From Myxococcales bacterium (GTDB lineage: Bacteria; Myxococcota_A; Polyangia; Haliangiales; Haliangiaceae): a stretch of DNA of 64,000 nucleotides. The position numbers were made by a program, and so were the translations under genes. The stretch lies in the NCBI GenBank assembly GCA_016720595.1, contig JADKKI010000012.1:124001-188000 (forward strand), read 5' to 3'. Shown here one piece after another: positions 53,318 through 64,000 of this stretch (the stretch's first letter is position 1; every line of letters begins with the position of its first letter). The notes below the pieces were generated by a model that was not told where the DNA came from, made no database searches, and saw only the letters and a list, made by a program, of their open reading frames with translations.

Positions 53318-54578
53318 ATGCTGCCTGACCTCGTGCGCTGGATTTCACTGTTGTGCCTGACGTCACTCGCGGCGTGCGGAGGTGACGATGCGTCCACGCG
53401 GGGCGACGGTGGCGTCGATGCCGGCCCCGATGCGCCTCCGAGTAGCTGCCAGGCACAGGGGGCGACCGGCCAGTTCCTCCGCCGTGCGAACAATCCCCGG
53501 CTCTTGCCGCGCCAGACGTTCACGGACGGCAAGCTCGACATCTCGATCTCGGACCCTGACGTCCGGTGGAATGCCGGACGGCGACCTGGGACTGTACTAC
53601 GCGTCGTCCCACGGCACGTCGTATCAATCCTCCGATCAGGCGGGCCTGATCCGTCACGGCTCGAGTTTCGATCGGATCACGTGGACCGTCGACGAAGCAC
53701 CCGCGCTCTCGATCAGCGCGGACTCGCTCGCCTGGGATCACCTGAGGACCGAGACGCCGACCGTGGTGTTCGATCCGAACGCCCCGGCCGATCGCCGGTA
53801 CCTGATGCTGTACTCGGGCGCGAGCGCGCTGTTCCCGCACGCCGGCTACAGCTTCCACAATTATGCGATCGGCGCGGCGATCTCCGCGGATGGGCACACG
53901 TTCACGCGGATCTCCGCCACCGAGTCACCGAAGGGCAAGCCCGGACTCGTGCTGACGGCGCAGGACGTGTATCCGATGGGGTCCGATGGCGTGGTCGCGG
54001 ATCCCGAGCTGGTGATCGTCGACGGCAAGTACCACCTGTTCTTCTCGAGCTTCTCCTGCAAGGGCACCGACTGCCAGACCGTCGAGACCTATGGCGTCGC
54101 GCACGCGATGTCCACCGATGGGATCCACTGGACCACCGTCGAGGGCACCGATCCGCAGCCTGTTGCGCGCCTCCGCGGATCTCAAGACGGGTGGAGGCAG
54201 CCATCCGTCATCTACGATCAGATTCACTGCCGCTGGGAGATGTGGCTGACCAGCGATCTCGCCGGCGAGGTCACCGCGCAGCCCGCCAACTTCAACAACA
54301 TGGCCGGCGTGTGGCATGCCGATTCGACCGACGGCCTGACCTGGCACGTCAACTACGCGTTCGCGCGCGAACTGGCCTGGAGCGCCACGGAGAAGGGCGA
54401 GCCGCTCGGCCTCCTCACCGGCGTGGACGTCGGTGACAACGGGACCGGACGCATGATGCTCTACGTCGGCTTCGACGATCAGAACGTGCCCTCGGGGTTC
54501 TTCCTCCCCGATCGCACGCCCACGGGCTTCCGTCCCGGCGTGATGACGCTGAACGTTGCGACCCGCGATCTGCCGTAG
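53318..54578 (+). pseudogene. Glycosidase-like (five-bladed propeller) lipoprotein, one frameshift
   Basis: About 420 residues. Lipoprotein signal MLPDLVRWISLLCLTSLAAC, then GGDDAS and a spacer. The body has the feel of GH43/GH32-type five-bladed propellers: LGLYYASSHGTSYQSSDQ, PTVVFDPNAPADRRYLMLYS, GVVADPELVIVDGKYHLFFS, AHAMSTDGIHWTTVEG, WRQPSVIYDQIHCRWEMWLT and MMLYVGFDDQ. DPE and the other acidic residues of these loops are there, but the catalytic set cannot be assigned with certainty. The frame shifts at 53555-53580, between ISDPDVRWN and MPDGDLGLYYAS. Confidence 0.65.
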
Positions 54579-54583
54579 CGGGA

Positions 54584-55495
54584 TCAGCCACCGATGCGCC
54601 GGAGGTCTGCGAGCACGACCCCGCGGGTGGCGAAGCTCGGCTCGAGCGCTGCGGGATCCGCACGCCACACCTCGTACTCGAGCTCGCTGATCGGGACGGC
54701 TTGCGCGAGCGTGACCGGCGGTGGACCGAGATCGAGCGGAAGTGCGAGTTTCCAGGCGCGCGGCACGGTGATGTAGACGTGCGGGAGCCGGTGCGACAGA
54801 TCGTCGCTGGCGATCACGTCCCGCACCACCACACCAGGCTCCGGATACAGCCCGGTCTCGCTCAGGTGGAAGGCCAGGTCCGCGAGGATCTGGCCGCACA
54901 CCTCGGTATCGATGGTGCTCGCCAGGATCAGCTCGATCCGCGGGCGCTCCGCGTCGGGCCAGACGTGGTTGGACAGGCCGATCGTCACGAACGTCCAGGT
55001 GCCGGTGGCGGGCTGATCGAGGATCCGCGCGACCTCGAGGGTGCGCGTGGGCTCCCCGGGGTGCCGGTACGCGCGAGTCGAGAACGCCCCGAATGCCGCA
55101 TGGAGCTGCTCGGCGGTGCGCGTGCCCTGCTGGAGGAACACGGCGAGCGACGGCACGCCCCGCGCCATCTCGATCCAGGTCGGCTGCAACGCGAGCGTGC
55201 GCCGGAGGTAGCTGAGCGCGACGACCTTGTTCCCGACCTCTCCGTGAGCGACCGCCCCGCCCCACAGCGCCGTGGCGCTACTGGGAGCAAGCCCGATGGC
55301 CTGGTCGAACGCCCGGGTGGCGTCGTGAGGCTGCCCCAGGCACAGCAGGCAGTGTCCCAGGCCCTTCCACGCGAGTGGATGTGCGGGGAACACGGCAGCG
55401 GCCTTCTCGTACCGTTCGGCGGCCTCCGAGAACCGTTCATCGCGAAACAGCGCCAGCGCCTCGACGATCAGCCCATCAGCTGCGGCCTGACTCAC
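54584..55495 (-). CDS. TPR and SUFU (suppressor of fused)-like domain protein
   Basis: A 303-residue cytoplasmic protein. Residues 1-110 are TPR-like ([20 protein letters not shown] and [20 protein letters not shown]). The second half is a SUFU-like domain: [40 protein letters not shown], and [20 protein letters not shown] near the end, the last being the typical W-V-x-P-I-x-x-x-E-x-x-x family motif. Bacterial SUFU proteins are often found in polymorphic toxin immunity. Here it is fused to TPRs with no toxin near. GTG 55495 is the start. Confidence 0.75.
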   Translation of the reverse strand: MSQAAADGLIVEALALFRDERFSEAAERYEKAAAVFPAHPLAWKGLGHCLLCLGQPHDATRAFDQAIGLAPSSATALWGGAVAHGEVGNKVVALSYLRRTLALQPTWIEMARGVPSLAVFLQQGTRTAEQLHAAFGAFSTRAYRHPGEPTRTLEVARILDQPATGTWTFVTIGLSNHVWPDAERPRIELILASTIDTEVCGQILADLAFHLSETGLYPEPGVVVRDVIASDDLSHRLPHVYITVPRAWKLALPLDLGPPPVTLAQAVPISELEYEVWRADPAALEPSFATRGVVLADLRRIGG

Positions 55496-55519
55496 GAGCC
55501 ATCGGATACCACGAGCTGG

Positions 55520-55525
55520 TATGCT
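55520..55525 (+). promoter_or_regulatory. -10-like hexamer, leaderless-type
   Basis: TATGCT ends 8 bases before ATG 55534. Confidence 0.45.
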
Positions 55526-55533
55526 CGCGAGAG

Positions 55534-56050
55534 ATGAGCGCCGGAGTTGGAGCTGACGTCGAAGCGCTGTGCTCGAAGTGCGGGGACGTGTGGCACGTCG
55601 TGGTCGCCAAGGTCGGCGAGCGGATCGTCAAGGTGCAGTGCAAGCAGTGCAGCGGCTACCACCGCTACAAGTCTCCGCATGGTGCGCCCGCGGAGAAGAA
55701 GCTGCCGTCGGCCACCCGCCCAGCGAAGGAGCCGCGTGCGTCGCGGGATCCGGTGGAGCGGTTCGAGAAGCCCCGCGGTCGCTGCAGATCTCTCGAAGCC
55801 CTCGCGCACGTATCGTGCGAGCGAGCACTTCGACGTCGGGGAGCGCATCGATCATCCGGAGCTTCGGGCAAGGCGTGATCGAGATCTCCGAGCCGGGGAA
55901 GGTCACCGTGTTCTTCGGCACCGGACGCCGCGTGCTCGTCCAGTCCAAGGAGGGCGCCAAGGCCGGCGGTGCCACGGGTGGCGGCCTGACGCGGCCAAGC
56001 CGTTCGATTATTCGAATCCGGCGGGCGGCAAGCGCGTCAGCGAGAACTGA
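55534..56050 (+). pseudogene. Zinc-ribbon and CarD-like/KOW-like small protein, frameshifted
   Basis: About 172 residues. The N-terminal zinc ribbon is [20 protein letters not shown] followed by [13 protein letters not shown] (two CxxC pairs). The C-terminal part is read in other frames: [17 protein letters not shown], then [30 protein letters not shown] and the end DAAKPFDYSNPAGGKRVSEN. This end is a small SH3-like or KOW-like fold. At least three shifts are needed, at about 55785, 55855 and 55985. It is followed 3 bases later by a membrane protein. Confidence 0.6.
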
Positions 56051-56052
56051 GC

Positions 56053-56736
56053 GTGGCAAGGCGCCTCGGCTGGCTCGGCCCCGGCATCGTCCTCGTCGGT
56101 GTCGCGACCGCGATCGTCGGCGCCTATCTCGTGATGCACAACCGGCCCAAGCCGGGCGAGGTGATCGAGACGGTCACCATCGATGCGACGGCGAAGATCG
56201 TCGTGCGCGCGGAGGATGGTGGCGAGCGCTCGTTCGTCGAGCTCCGCGCGGGTGACGATCTGGTGTGGCAGGCGTTGGTGCCGCCCTATGCCGGGCGCCC
56301 CGGTGCCTCGGGGATCGCGTGGAGTGACACCGCGGTGGCCGTGCGCGTGGTGCGCGATGACAAGGCCGAGGTGTTCGCGCTCTCGATCCGCGATGCCTCC
56401 AAGCTCGGCGGGATCAAGCTCGGCGTCGAGCACGAGAAGATCAAGAAGAACCCGACCGGCCCGGTCACGATCACCGACCACATCCGGTCGTACGAGGTGA
56501 TCGCGGGCGATGACTGGAACCAGATCACCGCGATCGACCTGAAGACCGGCAAGAAGCTGTGGACCGCCGAGCTCGGCCCCACCCCCGTGACCGCCGGCGA
56601 GGTCACCGGAGGGCTGATCCGGATCGAGCAAGGGAGCCAGAAGCGCTACTTCCACGTGTTCACCGGGAAGGAGGACCGCTCGAGCGAGGCGACCGGCATT
56701 CCGATCGACGGTCCGCCGCCCACTCCCGCACCCTAA
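56053..56736 (+). CDS. Membrane-anchored PQQ/WD40-like protein
   Basis: A 227-residue protein with an N-terminal signal anchor (GWLGPGIVLVGVATAIVGAY) and a periplasmic beta-rich domain. DWNQITAIDLKTGKKLWTAE is a typical PQQ-quinoprotein-like blade motif (G-K-x-L-W). The other strands, SGIAWSDTAVAVRVVRDDKA and HEKIKKNPTGPVTITDHIRS, match only weakly. Perhaps it is a beta-propeller fragment acting as an assembly factor, like BamB. Start GTG 56053. No frame problem is visible. Confidence 0.65.
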   Translation: MARRLGWLGPGIVLVGVATAIVGAYLVMHNRPKPGEVIETVTIDATAKIVVRAEDGGERSFVELRAGDDLVWQALVPPYAGRPGASGIAWSDTAVAVRVVRDDKAEVFALSIRDASKLGGIKLGVEHEKIKKNPTGPVTITDHIRSYEVIAGDDWNQITAIDLKTGKKLWTAELGPTPVTAGEVTGGLIRIEQGSQKRYFHVFTGKEDRSSEATGIPIDGPPPTPAP

Positions 56737-56805
56737 CCCCTGTTCAGTATCGGGATTCCGGAGGGGGGTGCGGAGCTGGGTGTAACGGTCCCGTCACGTT
56801 GGCGG

Positions 56806-56811
56806 TATACT
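56806..56811 (+). promoter_or_regulatory. -10 element of the ppk gene
   Basis: TATACT lies in the 75-base gap before ppk. With the spacing seen at other genes, transcription would begin near 56818, where the frame has a GTC. No good -35 is visible. Confidence 0.45.
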
Positions 56812-56880
56812 TTGGGGGTCAGGTCCGCAGATCGTCCGCTGGCGCTGTCTCCGGACGTCTCCGGTGTCCATCGGCTCGAG

Positions 56881-59100
<2,220 letters not shown>

Positions 59101-59112
59101 GCGCTACCCGAG

Positions 59113-60072
59113 CTACAGCGACGAGCAGACGATCTTGTCGGACGACGCTCGCACCTCGACCTTGACCTTCTGCCCATCGGTGTACTTGCGCCACGTCGGG
59201 TCGCTGACGTCACAGCTCTCGGTGCCGAACTCGAGGGTCAGGGTCTCGGTCTTCTTGCCCTGACGCTTCGCACCGAACGATGCGCGCGTGTCGGCGGGCG
59301 GGAGGTTGGCGGTGGACCAGGTGGGCGACATGCCGGTGCCCGAGGTCTTCGCGGAGTCGATCTGTTTCCACCGCCGGACGGTGTACGTGCACCAGTCCTC
59401 CATCACCGGCTCGTTGCGATAGACGGGCGTGCACTTCTTGATCTGCTCGAAGGTGCCGTCCTTCTTGTCCTTGCGCTCGGTCTTGCACTCCTCCTCGCCG
59501 GTCTTGACCTTCTGCGTGGAGCGCTCCTTCTTGCTGCACATCCTGCCCTCGGCGTCGTTAGGCACCTGGTCGTGCCACTGACTCTCCTGGGATTCGCCGT
59601 ACTGCTCGATCGCCACCTCGCGCACCCAGCGATGGCCGGTCACCGCCACCTGAGCCGACTTGGTGCGAATGAACCGATACCAGGTGCCGAAGATGATCAG
59701 CACGATCACGCCGATCACGAGGGCCACCAGCCACCAGCGCCGCTTCTTGGGCGGCGGCGGTGCGACGGCGGCGACCACGCCGCGGACCTCTTTCGAGCCG
59801 TCCATCGGCGCGCCGCAGTGCGTGCAGTTCTTGCCCTGCGCGCCCATCGGGGTGTTGCAGCTCGGGCAGTGGCGATCCGCGCCCTGGTACTTGTGCCCAT
59901 CGACGCGCCGCTGCTCGCCCTCCTTGGGGAAGTACCGCTTGACGGGGTTCTGCGGGCCACCGCACTCGGCGCAGAACCGCTGACTCAATCCCAGGAGGCC
60001 CTTCGTATCGCAGTGGTCGCAGTCCCACAGCATCTCGAAGTGGCCCTCACTCTCGACTCGCTGCTCAGCCAT
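59113..60072 (-). CDS. Double zinc-ribbon membrane protein
   Basis: A 319-residue protein. Two zinc ribbons make up the N-terminus: LWDCDHCDTKGLLGLSQRFC with AECGG, and HCPSCNTPMGAQGKNCTHCG. A Pro-rich linker and one membrane helix (WWLVALVIGVIVLIIFGTWY) lead to a 190-residue external domain with Lys/Glu-rich and Cys-containing parts (RMCSKKERSTQKVKTGEEEC, KKCTPVYRNEPVMEDWCTYT, TESCDVSDPTW). Proteins of this plan are common hypothetical proteins in bacteria. ATG 60072 was chosen. It is divergent from the ABC transporter gene. Confidence 0.75.
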   Translation of the reverse strand: MAEQRVESEGHFEMLWDCDHCDTKGLLGLSQRFCAECGGPQNPVKRYFPKEGEQRRVDGHKYQGADRHCPSCNTPMGAQGKNCTHCGAPMDGSKEVRGVVAAVAPPPPKKRRWWLVALVIGVIVLIIFGTWYRFIRTKSAQVAVTGHRWVREVAIEQYGESQESQWHDQVPNDAEGRMCSKKERSTQKVKTGEEECKTERKDKKDGTFEQIKKCTPVYRNEPVMEDWCTYTVRRWKQIDSAKTSGTGMSPTWSTANLPPADTRASFGAKRQGKKTETLTLEFGTESCDVSDPTWRKYTDGQKVKVEVRASSDKIVCSSL

Positions 60073-60132
60073 CAATCGAGATCCTCTCACAGCTAGCCGA
60101 CCGGTGAGTGGGCGGGCACCCCCGGGACGGAC

Positions 60133-60138
60133 TACAGT
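60133..60138 (+). promoter_or_regulatory. -10-like hexamer, leaderless-type
   Basis: TACAGT ends 5 bases before ATG 60144, favouring this start over the upstream in-frame ATG. Confidence 0.4.
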
Positions 60139-60143
60139 GCCCC

Positions 60144-62120
60144 ATGGCCGCTACCTCGATCGCTGCACCCTTCGTCATCGCCCAGGGCGGTGGTGGCGGC
60201 GGTGGCGGTGGCGGCGGTGGCGGCGCGGGTGGCGGTGGCGGTGGCGGTGGCGCCAATGCGAAGGCGGGCAACGACAAGAGCCCGCACGGCAAGGGCGGCC
60301 AGCCTCCTCCGCCCGAGCAGACCAACTGGAAGAACTACCTCGGCGTCTTCAAGTACAGCAAGCGCGCGATCGGCCTGGTGTGGGCCACCAATCGCACGCT
60401 GACGATCGGCCTCGCGCTCGGCAGCCTGTTCGCGGGTCTGCTCCCCGGCGCGGTGGCCTGGGTCGGCAAGCACCTGATCGATTCGATCGTGATGGCCGCG
60501 AGCACCAGCGCGCACGACGATCGGATGACGGCGATCGGGTGGGTCGGCAAGGAGCTCGGCCTGGTGATCGGGCTCGCCGTGATCGGCCGACTGCTCGGGA
60601 TGATGCGCAGCCTGCTGCGCCAGCAGCTCGGGCAGAAGATCAACGTCGAGATCCTCGAGAAGGCGCTGACCCTCGAGCTCACGCAGTTCGAGGACTCCGA
60701 GCTGTACGACAGCCTGACCCGCGCGCGGCGCGAGGCGTCGTCGCGCCCGCTGTCGCTGGTCTCGCAGACCTTCGAGCTCGGGCAATCGATCGTGACGTTG
60801 ATCGGGCTCGGTGCGCTGCTCGCCGCGTTCTCGCCGATCGCGCTCGCCGTGCTGATCGCCGCCGCGATCCCGCCGTTCATCTCCGAGCTCAAGTTCTCCG
60901 GCGATGCGTTCCGCCTCTCGCGCTGGCGGACCCCGGAGACCCGCGAGCAGATCTATGTCGAGACCGTGCTCGCGCGCGAGGATCACGCCAAGGAGGTCAA
61001 GCTGTTCGGCCTCGGCGAACGGTTCCTGAACCGCTACAAGGCGATCTTCGACAAGCTCTACGCGGGCGACCGTGCCCTGACGATCAAGCGTGCGATCTGG
61101 TCGTTGATCCTCGGCACGATCGGCCAGGTCGCGTTCTACGGGATGTACCTGTGGATCGCGCTGTCGACGATCGACGGGGCGATCACGATCGGCGCGATGA
61201 CCATGTACGTCATCGTGTTCCGGCAGGCCCAGACCGCGATGACGAGCGCGCTCGGCGACGTGGGCGGGATGTACGAGGACAACCTCTACCTCTCGAACCT
61301 CTACGAGTTCCTCGACACGCCGACGATGGCACCCGGCGGCACCGAGGCGGTGGGCACCGTGCCCGGCGATGGCGTGCGGTTCGAGAACGTCTCGTTCCAG
61401 TACCCGGGCTCGCACGACTACGCGATCAGCCGCCTCGATCTGCACATTCCGCCGGGCAGCAAGCTCGCGATCGTGGGCGAGAACGGCTCCGGCAAGACCA
61501 CGCTGATCAAGCTCCTGACCCGGCTGTACGAGCCCACCGAGGGCCGGATCCTCCTCGATGGTCGCGATCTCCGCGAGTGGTCACCCACGGTGCTGCATCG
61601 CCGGATCGGCGTGATCTTCCAGGACTTCGTGCGCTACCAGCTCACGGTCGGCGAGAACATCGGTGCGGGCGACGATCGCGCGTACACCGATCGCGATCGC
61701 TGGGACGACGCGGCGGAGCGCGGCCTCGCGAAGCCGATCATCGAGTCGCTGCCCAAGACCTACGACACCCAGCTCGGCAAGTGGTTCAAGGATGGGCGCG
61801 AGCTCTCGCTCGGCCAGTGGCAGAAGGTCGCGCTCGCGCGATCGTTCATGCGCCGCGATGCGGACATCCTGGTCCTCGACGAGCCCACGGCCTCGATGGA
61901 TGCCGAGGCCGAGGTCAAGATCTTCGAGAGGTTTCGCGAGCTCACCGAGGACAAGATCGCGATCGTGATCTCGCACCGGTTCTCCACCGTGCGCATGGCC
62001 GATCAGATCATCGTGCTCGATCGCGGCACCGTGATCGAGCGCGGGTCTCACCCCGAGCTGCTCGCGATGGACGGGCGGTATGCGCGGCTGTTCAACCTGC
62101 AGGCGCAGGGCTATCGCTGA
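60144..62120 (+). CDS. ABC exporter, fused membrane and ATPase domains
   Basis: A 658-residue type-I ABC exporter half-transporter. A start MAATSIAAPFVIAQ is followed by 13 Gly, Ala and 8 Gly, then a linker. Six helices at about residues 70-350 form the membrane domain. The ATPase has Walker A GENGSGKTT, Q-loop IFQDFVRYQ, signature LSLGQWQKVALARS (LSLGQ in place of LSGGQ), Walker B ILVLDEPTASMD and the H-loop ISHRFS. It should export a lipid, peptide or drug. A partner may be needed. ATG 60144 matches the TACAGT box. Poly-Gly in the N-terminus is unusual and may vary in length between strains. Confidence 0.9.
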   Translation: MAATSIAAPFVIAQGGGGGGGGGGGGGAGGGGGGGGANAKAGNDKSPHGKGGQPPPPEQTNWKNYLGVFKYSKRAIGLVWATNRTLTIGLALGSLFAGLLPGAVAWVGKHLIDSIVMAASTSAHDDRMTAIGWVGKELGLVIGLAVIGRLLGMMRSLLRQQLGQKINVEILEKALTLELTQFEDSELYDSLTRARREASSRPLSLVSQTFELGQSIVTLIGLGALLAAFSPIALAVLIAAAIPPFISELKFSGDAFRLSRWRTPETREQIYVETVLAREDHAKEVKLFGLGERFLNRYKAIFDKLYAGDRALTIKRAIWSLILGTIGQVAFYGMYLWIALSTIDGAITIGAMTMYVIVFRQAQTAMTSALGDVGGMYEDNLYLSNLYEFLDTPTMAPGGTEAVGTVPGDGVRFENVSFQYPGSHDYAISRLDLHIPPGSKLAIVGENGSGKTTLIKLLTRLYEPTEGRILLDGRDLREWSPTVLHRRIGVIFQDFVRYQLTVGENIGAGDDRAYTDRDRWDDAAERGLAKPIIESLPKTYDTQLGKWFKDGRELSLGQWQKVALARSFMRRDADILVLDEPTASMDAEAEVKIFERFRELTEDKIAIVISHRFSTVRMADQIIVLDRGTVIERGSHPELLAMDGRYARLFNLQAQGYR

Positions 62121-62123
62121 TTG

Positions 62124-63584
62124 CTACGGCGAGTAGTGGAGGATCGTGCCGTTGGTGCCGACCGCCCAGACGTTGGTTGCCGATGTGCCCCAGACATCGA
62201 ACAGCGCGCTGTTGATCGGCGGTCCGGACAGCTGCCAACCCGCGCCATCGAAGTGGATGATCGCCCGGTGGCCGACCGCCCAGCCCACGACCCACACATC
62301 GTTCGTCGACCGCCCCCATACGGCACGGGCGACGTCGTTGCTCCCGCTGAGCGGTGAGGCCACCTGCTGCCAGGTGGTGCCGTTGAAGCGATGCAGCGCG
62401 AACTCGGTGCCCACCGCCCAGCCGTCACTTGGCCCACCGAGCCACACCGCGCTGATCAGCATCGTGGCGAGCGGCGTGGTCGACCAGCTCGTGCCGTTGT
62501 AGTGCTGGGCCGAGAACAGATCGACGACCCAGACGTCACTGCCACTCGTCCCCGAGACCCCGACGTAGCGCGACGTGCTCTGTCCGCCGATCAAGGTCCA
62601 GGTCGAGCCGTTGAACCGCTGCACGGAGCCATCGGTCGAGGTGCCACCGGCGACGAACACGTTGGTCGCCGAGGTGCCCCACACCGCGTTGGCGCTCCTC
62701 TCGGGGGTCGCGACCTGACTCCACTGGCTGCCGTTGTAGTGGAGGATCACCCCCGGCGAGTTCCATTCCCCACCGACGGCCCAGACATCATTCGGGCCGG
62801 ATCCCCAGATGTCCGCCAGATCGAGCGTGGTTCCCGACAGCACGCTGCTCCACACCGTGCCGTTGAAGTGGAGCATCGTGCCACCCGCGCCGACGACCCA
62901 GATGTTGGAGGCCGAGCTGCCCCAGATCCCGGTGAGGTTCCGATTGGTGATCGCGGTCTGCGAACGCCACACCGCGGTCGGCCCCGGGACGCACGCATTG
63001 GCCTGACACAGCTCGCCTGCGCCGCAGCACGCACCGCCACAGGTCTGGGCGGCGCACACGCAGCTGCCTTGCTGGCAGGTCTGATCCGGGCCACACGTCC
63101 CGACTGCACAGCTGCCACCGCATCCGTCGCTACCGCCGCACACCGCGGCCGCGCAGCTCGGCGTACACGAGCATGCGGGGCCCACACAGGACGGCACGCA
63201 GCGTCCCTCGGCGCCGCACACCTCGTCGGGAGCGCACGCGATCACCGCGCCCCACTCCGAACATGCGTCGGCGTCATGGTTGCCGCAGGTCTGAGCGCCC
63301 TGACCGCCGGTGCCCGCGCAGCGCCGCTCTCCCGGTGTGCACTCATCGACGCACATGACGCCGCAGCCAGCGCTGCAGCCCGCGTCCGTATCCGGAACTG
63401 TCCCGGCGTCCGTGTCCGCGCCCGTGCCTGCGTCCGTGTCGGCACCCGCGCCTCCGTCCGTGTCCGGATCGTTCCGGCCATGCGGATCGTGACCGCACGC
63501 GAGGATCAACATCGCCAGCGCCGTCGGCAGTAACACGCAGCTCCGCGAGCTTCGGGTCGTGGTGGTGAGCGTCATCGAGCTCAC
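62124..63584 (-). CDS. Cys-rich, beta-propeller lipoprotein
   Basis: A 486-residue surface lipoprotein. The signal ends in LILAC. A repeated Asp/Thr/Ala/Gly linker (DTDGGAGADTDAGTGADTDA) follows, then a Cys-rich part of about 130 residues (CSAGCGVMCVDECTPGERRC, CVPSCVGPACSCTPSC), and then repeated propeller blades of the type I-W-G-S-S-x-x-N-I-W-V-V-G, for example LTGIWGSSASNIWVVGAGGT, LADIWGSGPNDVWAVGG and FDVWGTSATNVWAVGTNGTI. Such proteins are very common in myxobacteria. GTG 63584 overlaps the stop of the upstream gene (GTGA), so translation is coupled. Confidence 0.82.
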   Translation of the reverse strand: MSSMTLTTTTRSSRSCVLLPTALAMLILACGHDPHGRNDPDTDGGAGADTDAGTGADTDAGTVPDTDAGCSAGCGVMCVDECTPGERRCAGTGGQGAQTCGNHDADACSEWGAVIACAPDEVCGAEGRCVPSCVGPACSCTPSCAAAVCGGSDGCGGSCAVGTCGPDQTCQQGSCVCAAQTCGGACCGAGELCQANACVPGPTAVWRSQTAITNRNLTGIWGSSASNIWVVGAGGTMLHFNGTVWSSVLSGTTLDLADIWGSGPNDVWAVGGEWNSPGVILHYNGSQWSQVATPERSANAVWGTSATNVFVAGGTSTDGSVQRFNGSTWTLIGGQSTSRYVGVSGTSGSDVWVVDLFSAQHYNGTSWSTTPLATMLISAVWLGGPSDGWAVGTEFALHRFNGTTWQQVASPLSGSNDVARAVWGRSTNDVWVVGWAVGHRAIIHFDGAGWQLSGPPINSALFDVWGTSATNVWAVGTNGTILHYSP

Positions 63585-64000
63585 AGCCTCGGCTCGTTGG
63601 TGGCGAGCTTGGCATTCCGCACCTCGGTTCCGATGAAGTCAAACACCCATCGTGCACCGCCTCCGAGGAGGCCTTTCTCGAACTCGATCACGACTCTCTT
63701 GGAGCCCGGAGAGATCAGATCGGCTCCCTGGAACACGATGTAGCTACTCCCAATCACGCGCGAGATCTTCCGCCTCACCGTACCGATCGTCGTCTCGTCC
63801 TGCCGGATCACCCGACCGTCAGCCTGGGGCACGTACTCGACGCGGCCGGTCTTGACGTAGCCGTCGTCCTCGTAGCGAAGGATCGGGAGCGGCCGGACCT
63901 CGAACCGCGAGGACAGCTTCGCCCGGACCTTGCGGCCGTCCTCGGTGATCAGGACCATCTTGCGGATCTGCGAGGCCTCGAGGCGCGCTTGCTCGGCGGT
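63581..64000 (-). CDS. C-terminal part of an unrecognised protein, cut by the window edge
   Basis: The minus-strand frame is open to base 64000. The visible 139 residues end with the TGA at 63581-63583. ATG 63958 would make a 125-residue protein, but the codons before it (EQARLEASQIRKM) look equally coding, so the gene probably extends beyond the window. The sequence is rich in beta strands (RAKLSSRFEVRPLPILRYED, YIVFQGADLISPGSKRVVIE). No domain is recognised. It is the upstream gene of the Cys-rich lipoprotein. Confidence 0.65.
   Translation of the reverse strand, partial: TAEQARLEASQIRKMVLITEDGRKVRAKLSSRFEVRPLPILRYEDDGYVKTGRVEYVPQADGRVIRQDETTIGTVRRKISRVIGSSYIVFQGADLISPGSKRVVIEFEKGLLGGGARWVFDFIGTEVRNAKLATNEPRL

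Overview
The window is G+C-rich, gene-dense DNA from what looks like a myxobacterium, most likely a Polyangia/Kofleriaceae-type member of the Myxococcota. This placement is inferred from gene content: three Hanks-type Ser/Thr kinases with C-terminal membrane anchors, PEGA proteins, a DUF2378/TIGR02265-type protein, AgmX/PglI-type C-terminal domains, VIT-vWA giants, many lipoproteins and a SUFU-TPR protein. No rRNA, tRNA, CRISPR array, insertion sequence or phage gene was seen.

Layout. 0-5.7 kb: end of a large protein, kinase 1, a SulP transporter, a SUKH-like protein, an unknown protein and a C39-like peptidase. 5.7-13 kb: a VIT-vWA-AgmX-TPR-DUF2135 lipoprotein, a small secreted protein, a serine hydrolase and kinase 2. 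13.1-18.3 kb: an ECF-type sigma factor overlapping a 1513-residue membrane protein that joins an anti-sigma-type zinc finger, FecR, VIT, vWA and AgmX-type domains. 18.3-22.3 kb: two paralogous lipoproteins, a yjcH-actP acetate uptake pair with a one-base frameshift, and a DUF2378-type protein. 22.4-30 kb: an acyl-CoA carboxylase beta chain, a trypsin-FHA membrane protein, a TPR lipoprotein with two small lipoproteins, and a PPC-domain lipoprotein. 30-36.4 kb: secreted proteins, a CDP-alcohol phosphatidyltransferase, an orphan DNA methyltransferase, a DUF971 protein and a nitroreductase. 36.4-41.4 kb: a tight operon of PEGA protein, beta-propeller-like lipoprotein and kinase 3. 41.4-53.3 kb: a lipoprotein, a two-gene copper-amine-oxidase-like protein, SEC-C and PYP-like proteins, an aspartic-protease-like protein, korAB 2-oxoacid:ferredoxin oxidoreductase, a DUF3108 protein and two tandem DsbA-like lipoproteins. 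53.3-64 kb: a glycosidase-like lipoprotein, SUFU-TPR protein, zinc-ribbon protein, polyphosphate kinase, an ABC exporter and a Cys-rich propeller lipoprotein.

Two things stand out. First, the second DsbA-like gene has an in-frame TGA exactly where its paralogue has the first cysteine of the CPYC active site. A perfect 7-bp stem-loop follows at a distance typical of a bacterial SECIS, so this is a candidate selenoprotein (UPYC). Second, at least fourteen genes have a TANNNT hexamer 5-9 bases before the start codon, the signature of leaderless transcription.

A strong caution applies. Between about 41.4 and 56 kb nearly every gene is broken by single-base frameshifts, often several per gene, and isolated ones occur in actP, the FHA gene, the PPC gene and ppk. 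Most are probably indel errors in the assembly. Spans of such genes are given as one feature and the product is read across the shifts.
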